Assembly (NCBI GenBank): GCA_000711775.1
Contig: ARYC01001200.1
Coordinates: 1-64,000, forward strand
DNA: 64,000 nucleotides
DNA from: Oxytricha trifallax
Taxonomy: Eukaryota; Ciliophora; Spirotrichea; Sporadotrichida; Oxytrichidae
Direction: 5' to 3'
The position numbers and the translations under genes were made by a program. Below, in pieces: positions 10,939 through 21,977 of this stretch; within the stretch, counting starts at the first letter, position 1, and every line of letters starts with the position of its first letter. The notes below the pieces were generated by a model. It was given only the letters and a program-made list of their open reading frames with translations, was not told the DNA's origin and made no database searches.

Positions 10939-11964
10939 ATTTTAGTTTTATTATAATTTTCTATTAAGTGGTTCTTGCACACTATAAATTACTGAAGTTG
11001 CTTATGATTTTGAATATTAGTTTTAGTAGAAACTTAGGAGAGCCATTTTTTTAAGCAAAAACTTAGGCCAAGTATATTCAAAAGGGTTTCAGGGTTTTTT
11101 TTTGCTCATCACTGTGCTATCATACCATCTTGCTATTTTAATTTATATAGATGTATACTCAGATAAAACTTAATTATTATAATTTATTCATCAAGGGGTA
11201 GATGGCATAATATAATTTAATATATTTTAATATAGTATAAAAATAATCATTAGAATACCTGCTATAAGCGTTATGTTAGGTATTTATTATTTTATAATAA
11301 TTATATTATTTTCATTTTGCTTGTATATACTTTTAATAAAAACATAAGAATTTCTTTATATTACAAGAAATTTCACAATAGCAGATGACCATGTAGTCTA
11401 CGAACTCATTTATATTAAATAGGTAAGTAGCAATTAATTTAAAGAACTCAAGAATTATTTATTATTTACAAAGGTTTATTTTAATTAAAATTAGCTGTAT
11501 AACATTACTTATGGTCAAGCTTCTTTTACTGATTACAACTATAGAAAAAATAAGTGAAAACTTAGGAGGACAAATTTTTTAAAGTAGAAACTTAGGAGTC
11601 ATAATAAAGAGTTCAGAGTGTAAGTAAAAAAAACCCATTTCAAGTGGGTTGATGTTTATACTTTAAATTATTTAAATTCATAATCTTCAAAGCTTCTATG
11701 GTGGAAGTTAGCACCTTTATATTTTTTCGATTATAATTAGAATATAAGTTGTTTTTTTAATTCTTTTAAATATATACTTATTAAGTTTAAGCTTTTTCAT
11801 ATTATACAAACCAATTATAAAATCTGGTCGGCATGTTTGGCTATTGCTCAAGCCTGAATATCAATTAAGTTTACTTATTTATGCTCATGAATCAAAGTTT
11901 ACAGCAGAAATTTTTATAGATTTCGATTAATTCTAATATAAAATCATATTTAAAATTATAGCAC
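10939..11964. promoter_or_regulatory. Divergent promoter region of TBE-C with repeated AACTTAGGAG motifs
   Basis: Lies between the divergently oriented MT-A70 and 22-kD-like genes. AAACTTAGGAG or AAACTTAGGCC occurs near 11033, 11068, 11562 and 11590, twice each in two clusters about 530 bp apart. A 7-bp stem hairpin (AACCCA..TGGGTT) is at 11630-11652. In TBE-D the same interval is about 1.0 kb once the Rep element is subtracted. Confidence 0.4.
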
Positions 11965-12718
11965 ATGGAGAGCAAGGACGCTCATACTCATGACTTCAGA
12001 GAATTCTAAAACAAATTTAGGTCGAAAAATGGCTGGATAAATTTTTTGCGATTCAACTGTAAGATACTATTATTGACTCTCATCGAGGGGTACTTTTTGC
12101 CCAACGATGACATTGTTACCATGAGGTTTATCAAAGTTTTTGGCTGGCGAGAAGGTGCTTTTAAGGTCTAGAGAGGTGGTATAGCTGAACGTTCCCTACT
12201 ATGAAGAACTTTCAGTTAAGAATATTTTAAGAAAATTCAGGAAGACCCATAAATTATCAAATTCATGAAGTACTACCCAGACTATCAACTGCTACCTGAT
12301 AGAAAATATTTCTATGGGGTCTTGGGCACCCTCCATACTAACTATCTGTCTTCACTCATAAAGCATGCAAACAGGTCAAGAAACTTAAGCGACACTTTAG
12401 AAGAAGAGAATGAAAAAATACTTATAAAGGATGAGGTTTATAGACAACTATAAGGCGAGCCATTTTTTTCAAGTAAGTTTCTTATATTAATTAACTTAAA
12501 ACTTAGAATCAAAAAGGAAAGCTCTTGCTATGCTTAAGCTTAAATCCAAGCCCCGCACTCATAAAAAGAAAAGAGAGTATCATGATATATCGGCTTCGTT
12601 TGAAAATTATAAACATGACATTGAGAGCAAGAGAAGAGTAGGCGAGCGACAGGGGGACATCACTATGACTCAGGAGTCTCAGCATGACAAAGTGGCAGAG
12701 GAAAATTCTATGGAATGA
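11965..12718 (+). CDS. 22-kD-like protein of TBE-C, two exons
   Basis: The ATG at 11965 starts MESKDAHTHDFREFQNKFRS. The core LPDRKYFYGVLGTLHTNYL is the counterpart of LPERNYFFGILATIKGDYL in TBE-F. A 34-nt intron, 12473-12506 (GTAAGT..ACTTAG), falls in the same Ser codon context (FFS) as in the other elements. Exon 2 is basic (KSKRKALAMLKLKSKPRTHKKKR) and closes with TGA at 12716-12718. At least one frameshift lies between 12160 and 12220. The 3' end overlaps the convergent transposase by about 60 bp. Function unknown. Confidence 0.75.
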
Positions 12719-13777
12719 ATTAATTCTAACAACGGTTTTTGCTAAACTTGGATTTTGATTTATCAAGATTTATGTAGTGCTTAATTTTATCTAAGTGCCT
12801 ATCTATAATTCTTTAAATAACCTCCATAAACATACTCTAAATTGCATCTTTTATAATTTATTCATGCTAAGTATCGTTCAACTTAAAGCCACTTGCTATT
12901 AACTCCTGCTTATACTTGTGTTTGATTTGAGAAAATACCTCTTCTATGCAATGAAACTCAGGCGAGTATGGTGCGTTGAAAAAACAATTCCAGTTGTATG
13001 CCTGAATCTTTTCTTGCACCAGCTTGCTATGGTGGCTTCGTAAATTATCCCAGAATATTGTAACTTTCTTTTAATAATTCTGCACATGCAAGTATTTAAT
13101 AAATGTTGAGGTGTCTTCCTTGTTTATCGACTTATATTTTATATAGTAACCTTCAAGCCCATTAGCTCTACTTATAGCAACTATAACTGCAAAAGTTTTC
13201 AATTTTAGACCTATTTTATCTAGCACTTAATTTTAATAGGATTTCGCCCATGAGTGTTAGTAGACCTAGTATGGCTTGAAAATAACTTCGTCGATATAAA
13301 AAATTTTATTGTCTTATGCTTCCATGGAAATAAGTGAGGCAAACCTTTCCTTTCGTTATTATTCTATACTTCTTTATTTTAAAAGAGGTCATCTTTAGAC
13401 TGGTTCTCATGACTTTATATTTGATTTTTTACTTTTTGTTGATATAGTAAATCTAGGAATACGTTACTCTCTAATCAGGGAACCTCCTATGGAAGAGGAT
13501 GGCTCTCGTCTGGTGTGAGTACTCTTTTTATTTTGCTTATGTCTTTTCACTTGTTACATAGTCTATGTGTTGTTGTTATAGCTTTTTATTATAATTTTTC
13601 TTTTATCCTGCCATAGTGCTTGGGCCTACTTCACAATGGAGCACTCCTTTCTCACTTGCTATATTGAAACTTTCAAAATCCTAGCAATATCTCTGATAGT
13701 ATGTAGCAACTCAGTCTAGACCGTAGGTTGCATGGTCCCAAAACACATCAGTATGATATACTTTCTTAAACTGTCAT
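12660..13777 (-). pseudogene. DDE transposase of TBE-C
   Basis: The reading from the ATG at 13777 shifts frame near 13750-13670 and 13310. The catalytic residues are all visible: FYIDEVIFK (first D, about 13295), IFWDNLRSHH (second D, about 13045) and APYSPEFHCIEEVFSQIKHKY (E, about 12970). The spacing fits the DD34E-like TBE/Tc1 family. The C-terminal half is one uninterrupted frame of about 210 codons. The shifts in the N-terminal third could be real decay or base-calling errors. It is clearly related to the transposase at 39984-40999 and more distantly to the TBE-2/G type. Confidence 0.8.
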
Positions 13778-13799
13778 TTCTTTATAGATTAGAGTGGTT

Positions 13800-14655
13800 T
13801 TTCATTTAAGTGATTACTAAATAATGAGAGTTAAAAAATTATTATATATTATTAATTATAAATTATGATTCATAAAATATAATTAAAAGCTAAGAAATAA
13901 TACTAATAAATATATCTTATGAGAAACAATGATTCATTTAAATAAATGGAAAGAAGCGTAATGTATTAAAATTATAGAAATTAAGGAAAGTTTAAATTGA
14001 AAAAGACACTGCCCTTTATATGAAGTTTTTAACCAAAAATGGGTGTTAATTAGTATCTGAAAGTTTCTTATAAGATATTAATTTTTAAAAATACATTTAT
14101 TTTAATTAAAAAATAAAATTGTTAAAATCAAGGTTTAACGAATTCAAAGCAACTTAAAATTTGAGACTAAATCAATTTTAATTTATACCCTACAGACTTA
14201 TCTAGAATATGCTATAGGAAATATTTATAAAGCATTATGAAATGATAAAATTTTCATTTTTGAGCTTACATCTATTATAATATTTTTAGCTTTAGCTTTG
14301 ATGTAAACTCATTCTATCGAAAATAACTGCATTCACATTTTTCTAATATACTAGATTAAATTAAAGTCAGAGTTTGCAGAATATTTTTAATTAAAATAAA
14401 ACACAAGGTAATTCTTAATTAATTATTATTAATTTCATAATATTTCCAAATATCGAATACAATTCAACAACAATAAAGGTCATGTTTAATAATTTCACAA
14501 ATATTTGAATATTTATAAACTAATTAATAGAATAAATATTTTAAAAATAATAATTTTTCTACCACTATAAAATGAACATTTAAATCAACAAAAGTAAAAA
14601 CTTAGCATGTCTTTATGCATTACATAACTTCATAAACTATAAAACTTTTTCTAAT
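13800..14655. other. AT-rich stretch right of TBE-C, no feature seen
   Basis: Strongly AT-rich. The right terminus of TBE-C should be here, but neither a C4A4 end nor a target duplication is recognisable. Confidence 0.35.
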
Positions 14656-14659
14656 AAAA

Positions 14660-15165
14660 AACTAATTAATCGTCAACCTAGTTGGAATTCTTGAATCAGT
14701 TCACACTCAAAGAACTTCCAGTGAACTACAATTACAGAATGAATTAGAAAGAATATAGAAGCTTGAGTAAATTTCAATTTGAATGGAAGTCTGTGACATA
14801 AATACTCTTTCGATTGTCTAAGACCAACAACCATGTTCATAATTTGAATAGGATCAAATAAAAATGAAGTTTACTTAAAGCTTCATTTCGATTTGATTGT
14901 TTCAAAATTAAAAGCAAGACTCGATCAGAAATTGAGAAACTCTATCTAAAATCTGATAACTGAAGAAACGCTAGGTAAGGTAAAAGCTGTAGACAGAACT
15001 ATTCAGTAATTTGTAGTAAGATTGCTAAGAGATGACCATTATTACATAGTACTATTAATCAAGACTATATTAGATTAGGACGAGAGAGATGAGCAAGTAA
15101 AATTCGAGCTTTAAAACTTCACCTAGATTTAAAGCCACATCATGAAGATCGTACGAACTTTGTGA
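14660..15165 (+). pseudogene. Unrecognised coding segment (candidate macronuclear-destined gene piece)
   Basis: Two open stretches on the same strand joined by a frame change near 14850. The first reads LEFLNQFTLKELPVNYNYRM, the second NEVYLKLHFDLIVSKLKARL, then TEETLGKVKAVDRTIQQFVV and LLRDDHYYIVLLIKTILDQD, ending with TGA at 15163-15165. The second is about 105 codons with helical, amphipathic patterning and codon choice unlike the AT-rich flanks. No family is recognised. The frame change could be a frameshift, a small intron or a germline junction. Confidence 0.45.
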
Positions 15166-15169
15166 ACAT

Positions 15170-16160
15170 TTAGTCATTATATTAGTTTTATATTGATATT
15201 TTATTTCAGAATTTTAAAAAAATTAGCGAGTAAAATATTTCGAAAATGAAATGATTCCTTATTTTTAATTTTTAAAAGTAATTAAATTATTACTAAACTA
15301 ATTTCAAATATTCTTTTTTAAGCTATATTTTTTTATTTAATATTTATGTAGCCGCACCAGAAGAATATAATAATTTCATATGCTATAAAAGTTCATGAAG
15401 TGAGAATTGTTTCATCATTTGGGGAATCTATATTTTTCAAAATATTTGTATTTGTGCTACTCATTGGAAAGTTATTAGCATTTTCACAATAAAATTTAAT
15501 AATAAGATTGTTTCATTATTTGAATATTGATGTTTGTTTGCTAGGTAATTGTGTTAGCAAAAGTCCTCATGTTGTTCTAACCACCTCTTGGCATGTTACT
15601 AAATCCTGTAGTGTGAGTTTACATCATTTTGTTCTTAGTTGAATTGACTAAAGTGAGTATGGATTAGGAGTCCAGAAAGCAAAATTATTACTTATAGTAG
15701 AGGTCTTAGCCAAGTTAGAATTTGCATGATTATTTTCTTTATCATCTAAAAGAACAATTATGAAAAAGAAAAGGATAATTTATAATTAAAGTGGAAATTA
15801 ATAATTTAATTAATTAAGTATTAGGATTAACTTATAAATAATGGAAAGAGAATAGCTTTGACATCTCTCCATTTACATTCGTATACATATCCATCAACTA
15901 GAATTCATTTTTCTTATTTTTGTAATTCTGCTCTTTGCTGAAGTCTCGCACTATACCCCTCATGTATTTGTAGTATTGCTGAATTCGTATTAAATTAAAT
16001 TCAGATAAAAGTATAATTTTTTTTGGAATAAGGAGGTTTTGAAAAATAAAATCAGATTCTAATTAATAAAATAAAGTTATTTATTATTGTTTTGTTAAAT
16101 TTATACACATATGGAACTTGAATTATAAATTGCATTTTAATATATCCTTAATTTCATAAA
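15170..16160. other. AT-rich stretch with no supported gene
   Basis: 15540-15800 is less AT-rich, but no frame on either strand gives a convincing protein. The rest looks non-coding. Confidence 0.3.
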
Positions 16161-17642
16161 TCATTCCAGTACCAAAATTTATTTTATATTTGATTAGTAT
16201 TTTTTTAACAAACATTAATACTATAATTAAGAGAATTCTTTGCTAATGGAAGCTTTGATATCAGCTTTCTTACTCAACCTCTTGGTAAAAGCCTACCCTA
16301 AATCCACATTATCAGTTTAACAGTTGCCTTTTGCTGACTTTAAATCTGGTTCCTTGATAATATGACTTCAGGAATAAAATAATCTAGTGCTTGAATTTTC
16401 AAACTGTCGAAAATATCACCACTTCGCTAATCAACATATCAAAGAAATAGTGAGGCATCACTGCATTTTAATGACCCATAAAAAATTTTCTCCTCTCTAG
16501 AATCGTATAGTTCATGAGATTTTGTAAGTATTTGCTAGACTGGCATTGGCTTGTTTTGTACAATAAATTGTAGCATTGAGTGCTTATAGTTTTAACTATA
16601 TTATTGCTTAGAATCACTTGGTATTGTGCGAATTTTTTAAACATTAGAGGCGATACACTGTCTAGTATTCTTAGCTACACATGCATTCATCAACCAGAAC
16701 TTCCTAAACAATGAACTTCTAAGCTTAATGCCATAGAAGTCATGTTACACTTAAATGTTCAAGACTGGAAGAGAGTACTGGGGAGAAAGTTTATGAATCT
16801 TGAACCATTATTAAAGTGCCTCAAGAAATCTTAGTAGTTATACTAAAAAAAATTTCCAACTTACAGAAAAGTTTGAATGCGCTAATCGGAAAGCGTTAAG
16901 TCAACTCATCTTCAACTAAAAAAAAATTATTTCTTCGATTACATGAAATCGGCAACTCTTATACATAAAGTACACCTTCTTTAGCCAATATATTATACGC
17001 TTATAATTAAGATATAGAAATTTACAAAAGATTCCTGAGGCTACTTTATACAAAGTGGGCAATTAAATAAAAATTCTTTTTGTGTCTCCTCCAACCAATT
17101 AATTTGCCTATCTTTAGATCTACAATTTCTTTATTAAGTTCTTCATTAAGATTCGAGTAAAGAAAAGTTGCCTTCTGATATTACTTTTTATCCAGGTTTT
17201 GACAACAATTCTTAAAGAATAAAAGTGATGGAATCTAAATGAAGTCAACAACTTCTAAATATTTTGAATTTGATAAGAATAATTAACACAACTTCAAGCG
17301 AGAAAGATAAATTCATTTATACCTTTTAGATAAAATAGAATTAGTATGCTACACTTCGCTCTCTATAAAACTGTTGAAAATAATAAACACAGTGCTGCTA
17401 AAGTAGTTTTAGAACATATAAAACTAAAACTAATATTTCTCAACATTCAGATCGAGTAGAAGTTTAGCTTGCTATTCGATAGTTTCAAGAATGAATTCTT
17501 CAAGATGATTGAATTTCTATACTCCCAGCACTTCATCAAAATCAAAATATGAATTGTTACAGACTGGTATAGCGCTACAGTAGTGAGATGCGAATACACA
17601 AATTAATGCAGAACAAAGAGATAAATAATAATACCTGCTCAT
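16161..17642 (-). pseudogene. Secreted or membrane-targeted protein of unknown family, frameshifted
   Basis: The ATG at 17642 opens MSRYYYLSLCSALICVFAS, a typical signal peptide ending near CSA, then IPVCNNSYFDFDEVLGVQ. The frame continues as HLEEFILETIEQQAKLLLDL, KKNCCQ-like NCCQNLDKKQYQKATFLYS, IVDLKIGKLIGWRRHKKNF, KFWLMNACVAKNTRQCIAS and YGSLKCSDASLFL, and finishes near SKKADIKASISKEFSQLQ. Roughly 470 codons are recoverable, with shifts near 17310, 16830 and 16350 and an in-frame TGA near 16447. The plus-strand alternatives are less protein-like. No domain is recognised. It leads a run of minus-strand coding blocks reaching 22560, which suggests one germline gene region. Confidence 0.5.
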
Positions 17643-17772
17643 TTAAAAATGCTTGACCGTTTTGAAGAATCTTAGTATAAAGAGAACTTCACGAATTGAT
17701 TAAATACATAAATTATTTAATTATTACATAAGTTTTATTTTAAGTAGTACTTATGACTATGTAAATTATAAA

Positions 17773-18347
17773 TCAATATAATTATACTGCCCTTTTTTAG
17801 AATTCTTTCATTTATAATTTAACTTAAATTATTGTGAATGTCTCATCTCCATCTACATCTAACTAGTTTTCTATTTTGATTTATTATGATTGATTTAAAT
17901 TTGTAAATTTATTATGAGTGTATTTCTCAACAAGATCATCATTGGATGTATTACTGTCTTAGACCAAGCCAGAGTTCATGTTGCCTTCTAAATTTTGGAG
18001 GTTTATGTCTTTTTACTTAATAATTTAAGGGCTTATTGTTTTCTTCTACATGCTTTATAAGCCTTAGTCCATCATCAAAGGCTTGCTTAATGTGCTTATT
18101 AATCTCCCTATAAATTCATGTTCTCTTTGAAGTATGCCCTAATCATCAATGTTTTAAAATATATTGAGTTGCTTAAAACCAATGATTTTAGTGTTAGAAG
18201 ACACATCCGTTCTGGTTGTATTCTTCTCTTAATTATTATTGGTATGTCATATCGTTTTCTTAAGTATAGTAGTAAAGCCAACAGATGTAAGAGTTGGTTT
18301 TATCGAATTATTGTCATGAGCAATCTCCTGAAATTTAGAATTGGTTA
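17773..18347 (-). pseudogene. Asn/Gln-rich coding segment, unrecognised
   Basis: About 190 codons open on the minus strand with one internal TGA near 18259. Stretches include EFIGRLISTLSKPLMMDQG, DINLQNLEGNMNSGLVQDSN and IENQLDVDGDETFTIIQVKL. Stop at 17773-17775. Rich in Asn and Gln (most Gln are TAA/TAG), as is common in ciliate proteins. No start codon can be chosen. It is probably an internal or C-terminal piece of a germline gene. Confidence 0.4.
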
Positions 18348-18589
18348 AATATTAACTACAGGCCCATTATCATGCAAATTACTAGCCATTATTGATTGAT
18401 AATATTAAGTGAATCTGCTATTGCAAAAGGGTTGATTAATTTAAAGAATGAAACTGTTCTTCATGCTGGTCATTTCTTTCCATCTGTATTAAATAATAAA
18501 TTCTTTTAAAATAAGTATATAACTTAATCTATTTTTTTAATTTAAAATATATGAGACCCAACTGATCAGACTCCCGAAAACAAAGTTGA

Positions 18590-18784
18590 TTGACGATCAA
18601 ATCATCATCTAATAATCACGCAGGAAATTCAACGGAAATGAAAGAAGACAAAAAGGAAAATGAAAGAACTAAAGAAAACCAAAGAGAAGAAACCACAAAA
18701 GAAGAAGAAATTGAGGACAGAAATCTCCTAAAATAAAAGGCAAGATAGGATCTATTCCTTAACATATTTAAACTCGTAGGCCCT
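18590..18784 (+). other. Short charged coding-like segment
   Basis: Reads MKEDKKENERTKENQREETT, then KEEEIEDRNLLKQKARQDLF, followed by TGA at about 18782. Lys/Glu-rich, coiled-coil-like. It is on the opposite strand to its neighbours. It could be the end of a gene or a low-complexity purine tract that happens to be open. Confidence 0.3.
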
Positions 18785-19035
18785 TGAGGCCTAGATGTGA
18801 GTTAATTATTATTAGTTTTATTATAATAATTGATTCTCGAGAATCTTACATTTACCTAGAATTTTGCAAATTTTTACGATTTGAAGTTTCTACATAAATA
18901 TATTCTGATTTCATTAAATTGCTTTGTTTATTATCGTTGCTTACTTTAAGCCTAGATATATTTATTGAAGTTTCTTAAATCACAGCAATTTAAATCTCCT
19001 TAAAGTTTATGATTCAAATTTCCAAAAATTATAAC

Positions 19036-19610
19036 TTATTTCTTAATTTTCCATAATAATACAGTTTTCTTATTATAATGGATAAAATTAGCTGAATTCA
19101 GAACCCCTTGAAAATATGGTTTTATAAAAGCCATAATACTACTTCGACTTGAATCCTGTTTACTAATCAATTCTAGCTTTGTTTTTAAATCTCTAACAAT
19201 AAAATCATGGAGAATGTCGAAAGATAGTTGAAAAGTTCCCACAACGTATTTGAGTACTCTTTAGATGTGTAGACCTTGCTTTCATCTTTGGTTTTCATGT
19301 ATGGAGTCTTGTAAGACAGCAGTAAAGTTTTAATATTATTATTTTTACCTTCATGTGCTGCTCGAAGCATCTCATTAATATAAATGTCTAAAATTTGCCA
19401 CTCAAATTAGTCCCATTTCTTTTTAATCATTTTTAATAATGCGCCAGTATTTTTACGGTGCTTAAAACGATTTGAGGCAGTATGACTCAACTTTGTTATC
19501 ATCTGAGTTTAATTCATCTAAAACTCTGTGATCAAGCTCTTTAGTTGTCTATGAGATGTTTTTGCTGGGCCACAACTTCCTCTTGCTCAATTCGAATTTA
19601 GATATTTAAT
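19036..19610 (-). pseudogene. Coding segment with an ankyrin-like stretch, frameshifted
   Basis: Minus strand: RQLKSLITEFQMNQTQMITK, then KKKWDQFEWQILDIYINEML, RAAHEGKNNNIKTLLLSYKT and YSNTLWELFNYL. After a frame change at about 19240 it continues QLSFDILHDFIVRDLKTKLE and AFIKPYFQGVLNSANFIHY. The EMLRAAHEGKNNNIKTLLL run resembles an ankyrin repeat (xLxxAAxxGxxxxVxxLL), but one repeat is weak evidence. Confidence 0.4.
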
Positions 19611-20151
19611 TTTTCCAGAGTTAATTAACTATATTCGGGGAGATGCTGTTAATTATTCGTGCTACTTAAATGCTTTTATTATTCATTCTGATTTGTGGTA
19701 TTTGCCTGACAGGGTCTATCTTTGGTTGTCTAAAATATGAAGGATGCAGTTCCCTGACTTGTTTTTGGGTATAAGATTTTTCTATTAACTTACATTTATT
19801 CTTATTTTTCTATAACATAAATGTATAATAATTTATTTTTTTATTAATTAATATAAAATAATCAATTTATGAGAGTAAGCTTTATAAATTAATAAACACC
19901 AAAATAATATTCATAGAATATATATTTAGTTTATTGTGCATTTAAATGTATTCTTAAGATATATAAACCAAAATAATAATGATATGCATTAAATGAAATA
20001 TAAGTTTATTAATTTATCATAACAAATAGGACTGATAGGCAAAGTATTATAAATCTTTATTTAAATTTATTATACTTATCCAAAGATAATTAATAGTTTC
20101 AAATTTAAAAACCAAATTATTAATTCTATTCCATTTCATTTATAATTTCGA

Positions 20152-20590
20152 TCAAAACCCATCATCTTCCTCATCCTTCATATCCAAGCTTTATAGCTAA
20201 TGTTAATAAGCCTTAAGATTGTCTACTTTATTTTCTGGAAAGTCTTCCTCCACACTGACATCACAATCATCTTCCTTCTGTTATCTTCTTGCCATTAGCA
20301 TCCTATTTTTTCTCTTTCATAACCTCTCAATTCTCATCCTTATTCTTCTATACAAACATTTTGTCTTTTTTACTTAACTTATTCAATAACTTCTTCATCC
20401 CTGAATAAATCAATTTACTGTCGTAAATCAGACCATTCCTTTATTTCTTGCATGAATAAATCAATGTCACTTTGTTTCTTGGCTTTTGATTTCTCTTTTT
20501 TGTGATGATTACTTTCTTATATAGTCTCTTATTAGAGTTATTTTAGCCTCCTTATTCTATTTTATTAATTTCCCTATCTTGCTTTAGATA
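20152..20590 (-). pseudogene. C-terminal coding segment of an unrecognised, highly charged protein
   Basis: Minus strand: NHHKKEKSKAKKQSDIDLFM, QEIKEWSDLRQQIDLFRDEE and VIEQVKQKRQNVCIEEQG. Another frame then carries VMKEKKQDANGKKI, and a third QKEDDCDVSVEEDFPENKV and YQHQLQSLDMKDEEDDGF, ending TGA 20152-20154. The three frames dovetail, so two one-base indels probably separate them. The end of a real gene is likely, family unknown. Confidence 0.45.
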
Positions 20591-20721
20591 GGTTTTCTTC
20601 ACAAATTACTCATAGAAAATTAAACTATTTTATATAACTCTAATTTCATGGGAATTTATTGAATTACAATTTATAATTAGAAATTTGATTATTAAAAATG
20701 AAATTAATTAGAAATTATAGA

Positions 20722-21030
20722 AAATGGAAAAATCTCTGAGCAGATGATGCCGTGTCACTCATTTAAACGTAAGTTACAAAAATTATATCTAAATCTTTTA
20801 TTTTACAGGGGTTTCACTTGCTAAGAATGATGATAAGAGAAGACAAAGACTTCGCAGAGCAGCTAAAAATATGGAGAAAAAGTATTCAAATATGCTAATG
20901 ATAATATTGAAAAAGGAACATGGAAAGACAATGAAACGTTTTTTAGATTTACACTTTGTATATTAGCTTATTGTTTTTCATTTATTATTTATCGAATTCT
21001 TGTAATTATCTATTTTCCAAATTATTTATA
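20722..21030 (+). repeat. Dispersed repeat R, copy 2, with a short coding core
   Basis: Upstream block CCGTGTCACTCATTTAAACGTAAGTTACAAAAATTATATCT, T-rich run ending TTTACAG, core, then TTTTTTAGATTTACACTTTG and TGTAATTATCTATTTTCC. Removing the putative 40-nt intron (20769-20810) joins MMPCHSFK to RVSLAKNDDKRRQRLRRAA. The core continues NMEKKYSNMLMIILKKEHG. A small basic protein is possible but unproven. Confidence 0.5.
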
Positions 21031-21126
21031 GTAAATCTTCTTTAATTATTTGAATATGACGCTAGTTAGTAGGCTGAGCTTCATTTTTTAACTTCATCAA
21101 GCTTACTCATATTCATTTATTCAAAA

Positions 21127-21385
21127 TCAAAGCCCTAACTCAATATCAAAGAAATTCAATGTCTTCCCGAAGTGATTGTTAACGATAAAATGTTTTATCG
21201 TTGATTACATAGTTTTTCTTTCACAGCACTTCCCCTGATACCACTTTGAATATCTATTTTACGCAGTTCTACTTACATTTAAATCTTTATTAGACTCCTC
21301 TACATTTACTACTAAGAATTCTGTAAGTCTGTCTCTGCCACATATTGATGCTTCCAGTAAGTTAATTAGTTTACTTCATATTTCT
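21127..21385 (-). other. Coding segment, unrecognised
   Basis: Minus strand reads LINLLEASICGRDRLTEFLV, VNVEESNKDLNVSRTAQNRY and SKWYQGKCCERKTMQSTIKH, ending TGA at 21127-21129. The first part is loosely ankyrin-like. It belongs to the series of minus-strand blocks between 16161 and 22560. Confidence 0.4.
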
Positions 21386-21977
21386 GCATTTATTAATTTA
21401 AAAGTAAATATAAGCATTCTTTTATTCATTACTTTCAATAATATGATATGGAGATTGTTAAGATATCAACAATATGAAAAGAAGAACTTTGATAAGTAGC
21501 ATTAGCCCAATTACACGGAGCTAATCTGAGAGCCTTTGGGAGTTTAACCAAGTCATTCTTGCATATTAGAGCTTTGCCCATTGATATGTAATACTTATAC
21601 TTACATACGTTTCTATTCGAGTAAAAATTAATTAGCTACTAAATCAGTCATCTTGAAATATACTATTATAAAATGTTTTGACTTGCAGGACACTTTCATT
21701 GAGATATAATCAATCAATTCAACAGAATCTACTTTCTCTTAAATTTGAAATCTATTCCATCGTTTCCTCCTTTATTTCAATTATTTTATCTACTGCTTTA
21801 TGCTAAATGATTAACTGCTTTAATTATTATTATAAATATAAGAATATAATGTGAAAATTTGATTTTAAGATATTAATTTACTTGGTAGAGGAAAGCACGT
21901 TTATGATCATTTCCCTACTTAACTTTCACAATAGAACTCCTTAGATGTTATGTGTAAGAATTCATAGATTCATGGCA

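Larger units (their letters stand above)
9950..13777. mobile_element. TBE-C: TBE-like transposon carrying an MT-A70-type gene
   Basis: Gene order MT-A70(-), 22-kD-like(+), DDE transposase(-). Reverse-complemented, this is transposase(+), 22-kD(-), third gene(+), exactly the plan of TBE-2 and TBE-G, with MT-A70 replacing the kinase gene. The coordinates are the outer gene limits; true ends were not found and no C4A4 terminus is visible. The MT-A70 frame is almost intact, the transposase and 22-kD genes have a few shifts. A second copy with the same layout lies at 35006-40999. Confidence 0.75.

Noticed and set aside
11628-11654. Hairpin AACCCATTTCAAGTGGGTT as a rho-independent terminator
   Set aside because: Eukaryotic context and no downstream U-tract on the relevant strand; kept only as a hairpin.
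16744-16877. Plus-strand frame MLHLNVQDWKRV..
   Set aside because: The minus strand carries a longer continuous protein starting with a signal peptide at 17642.
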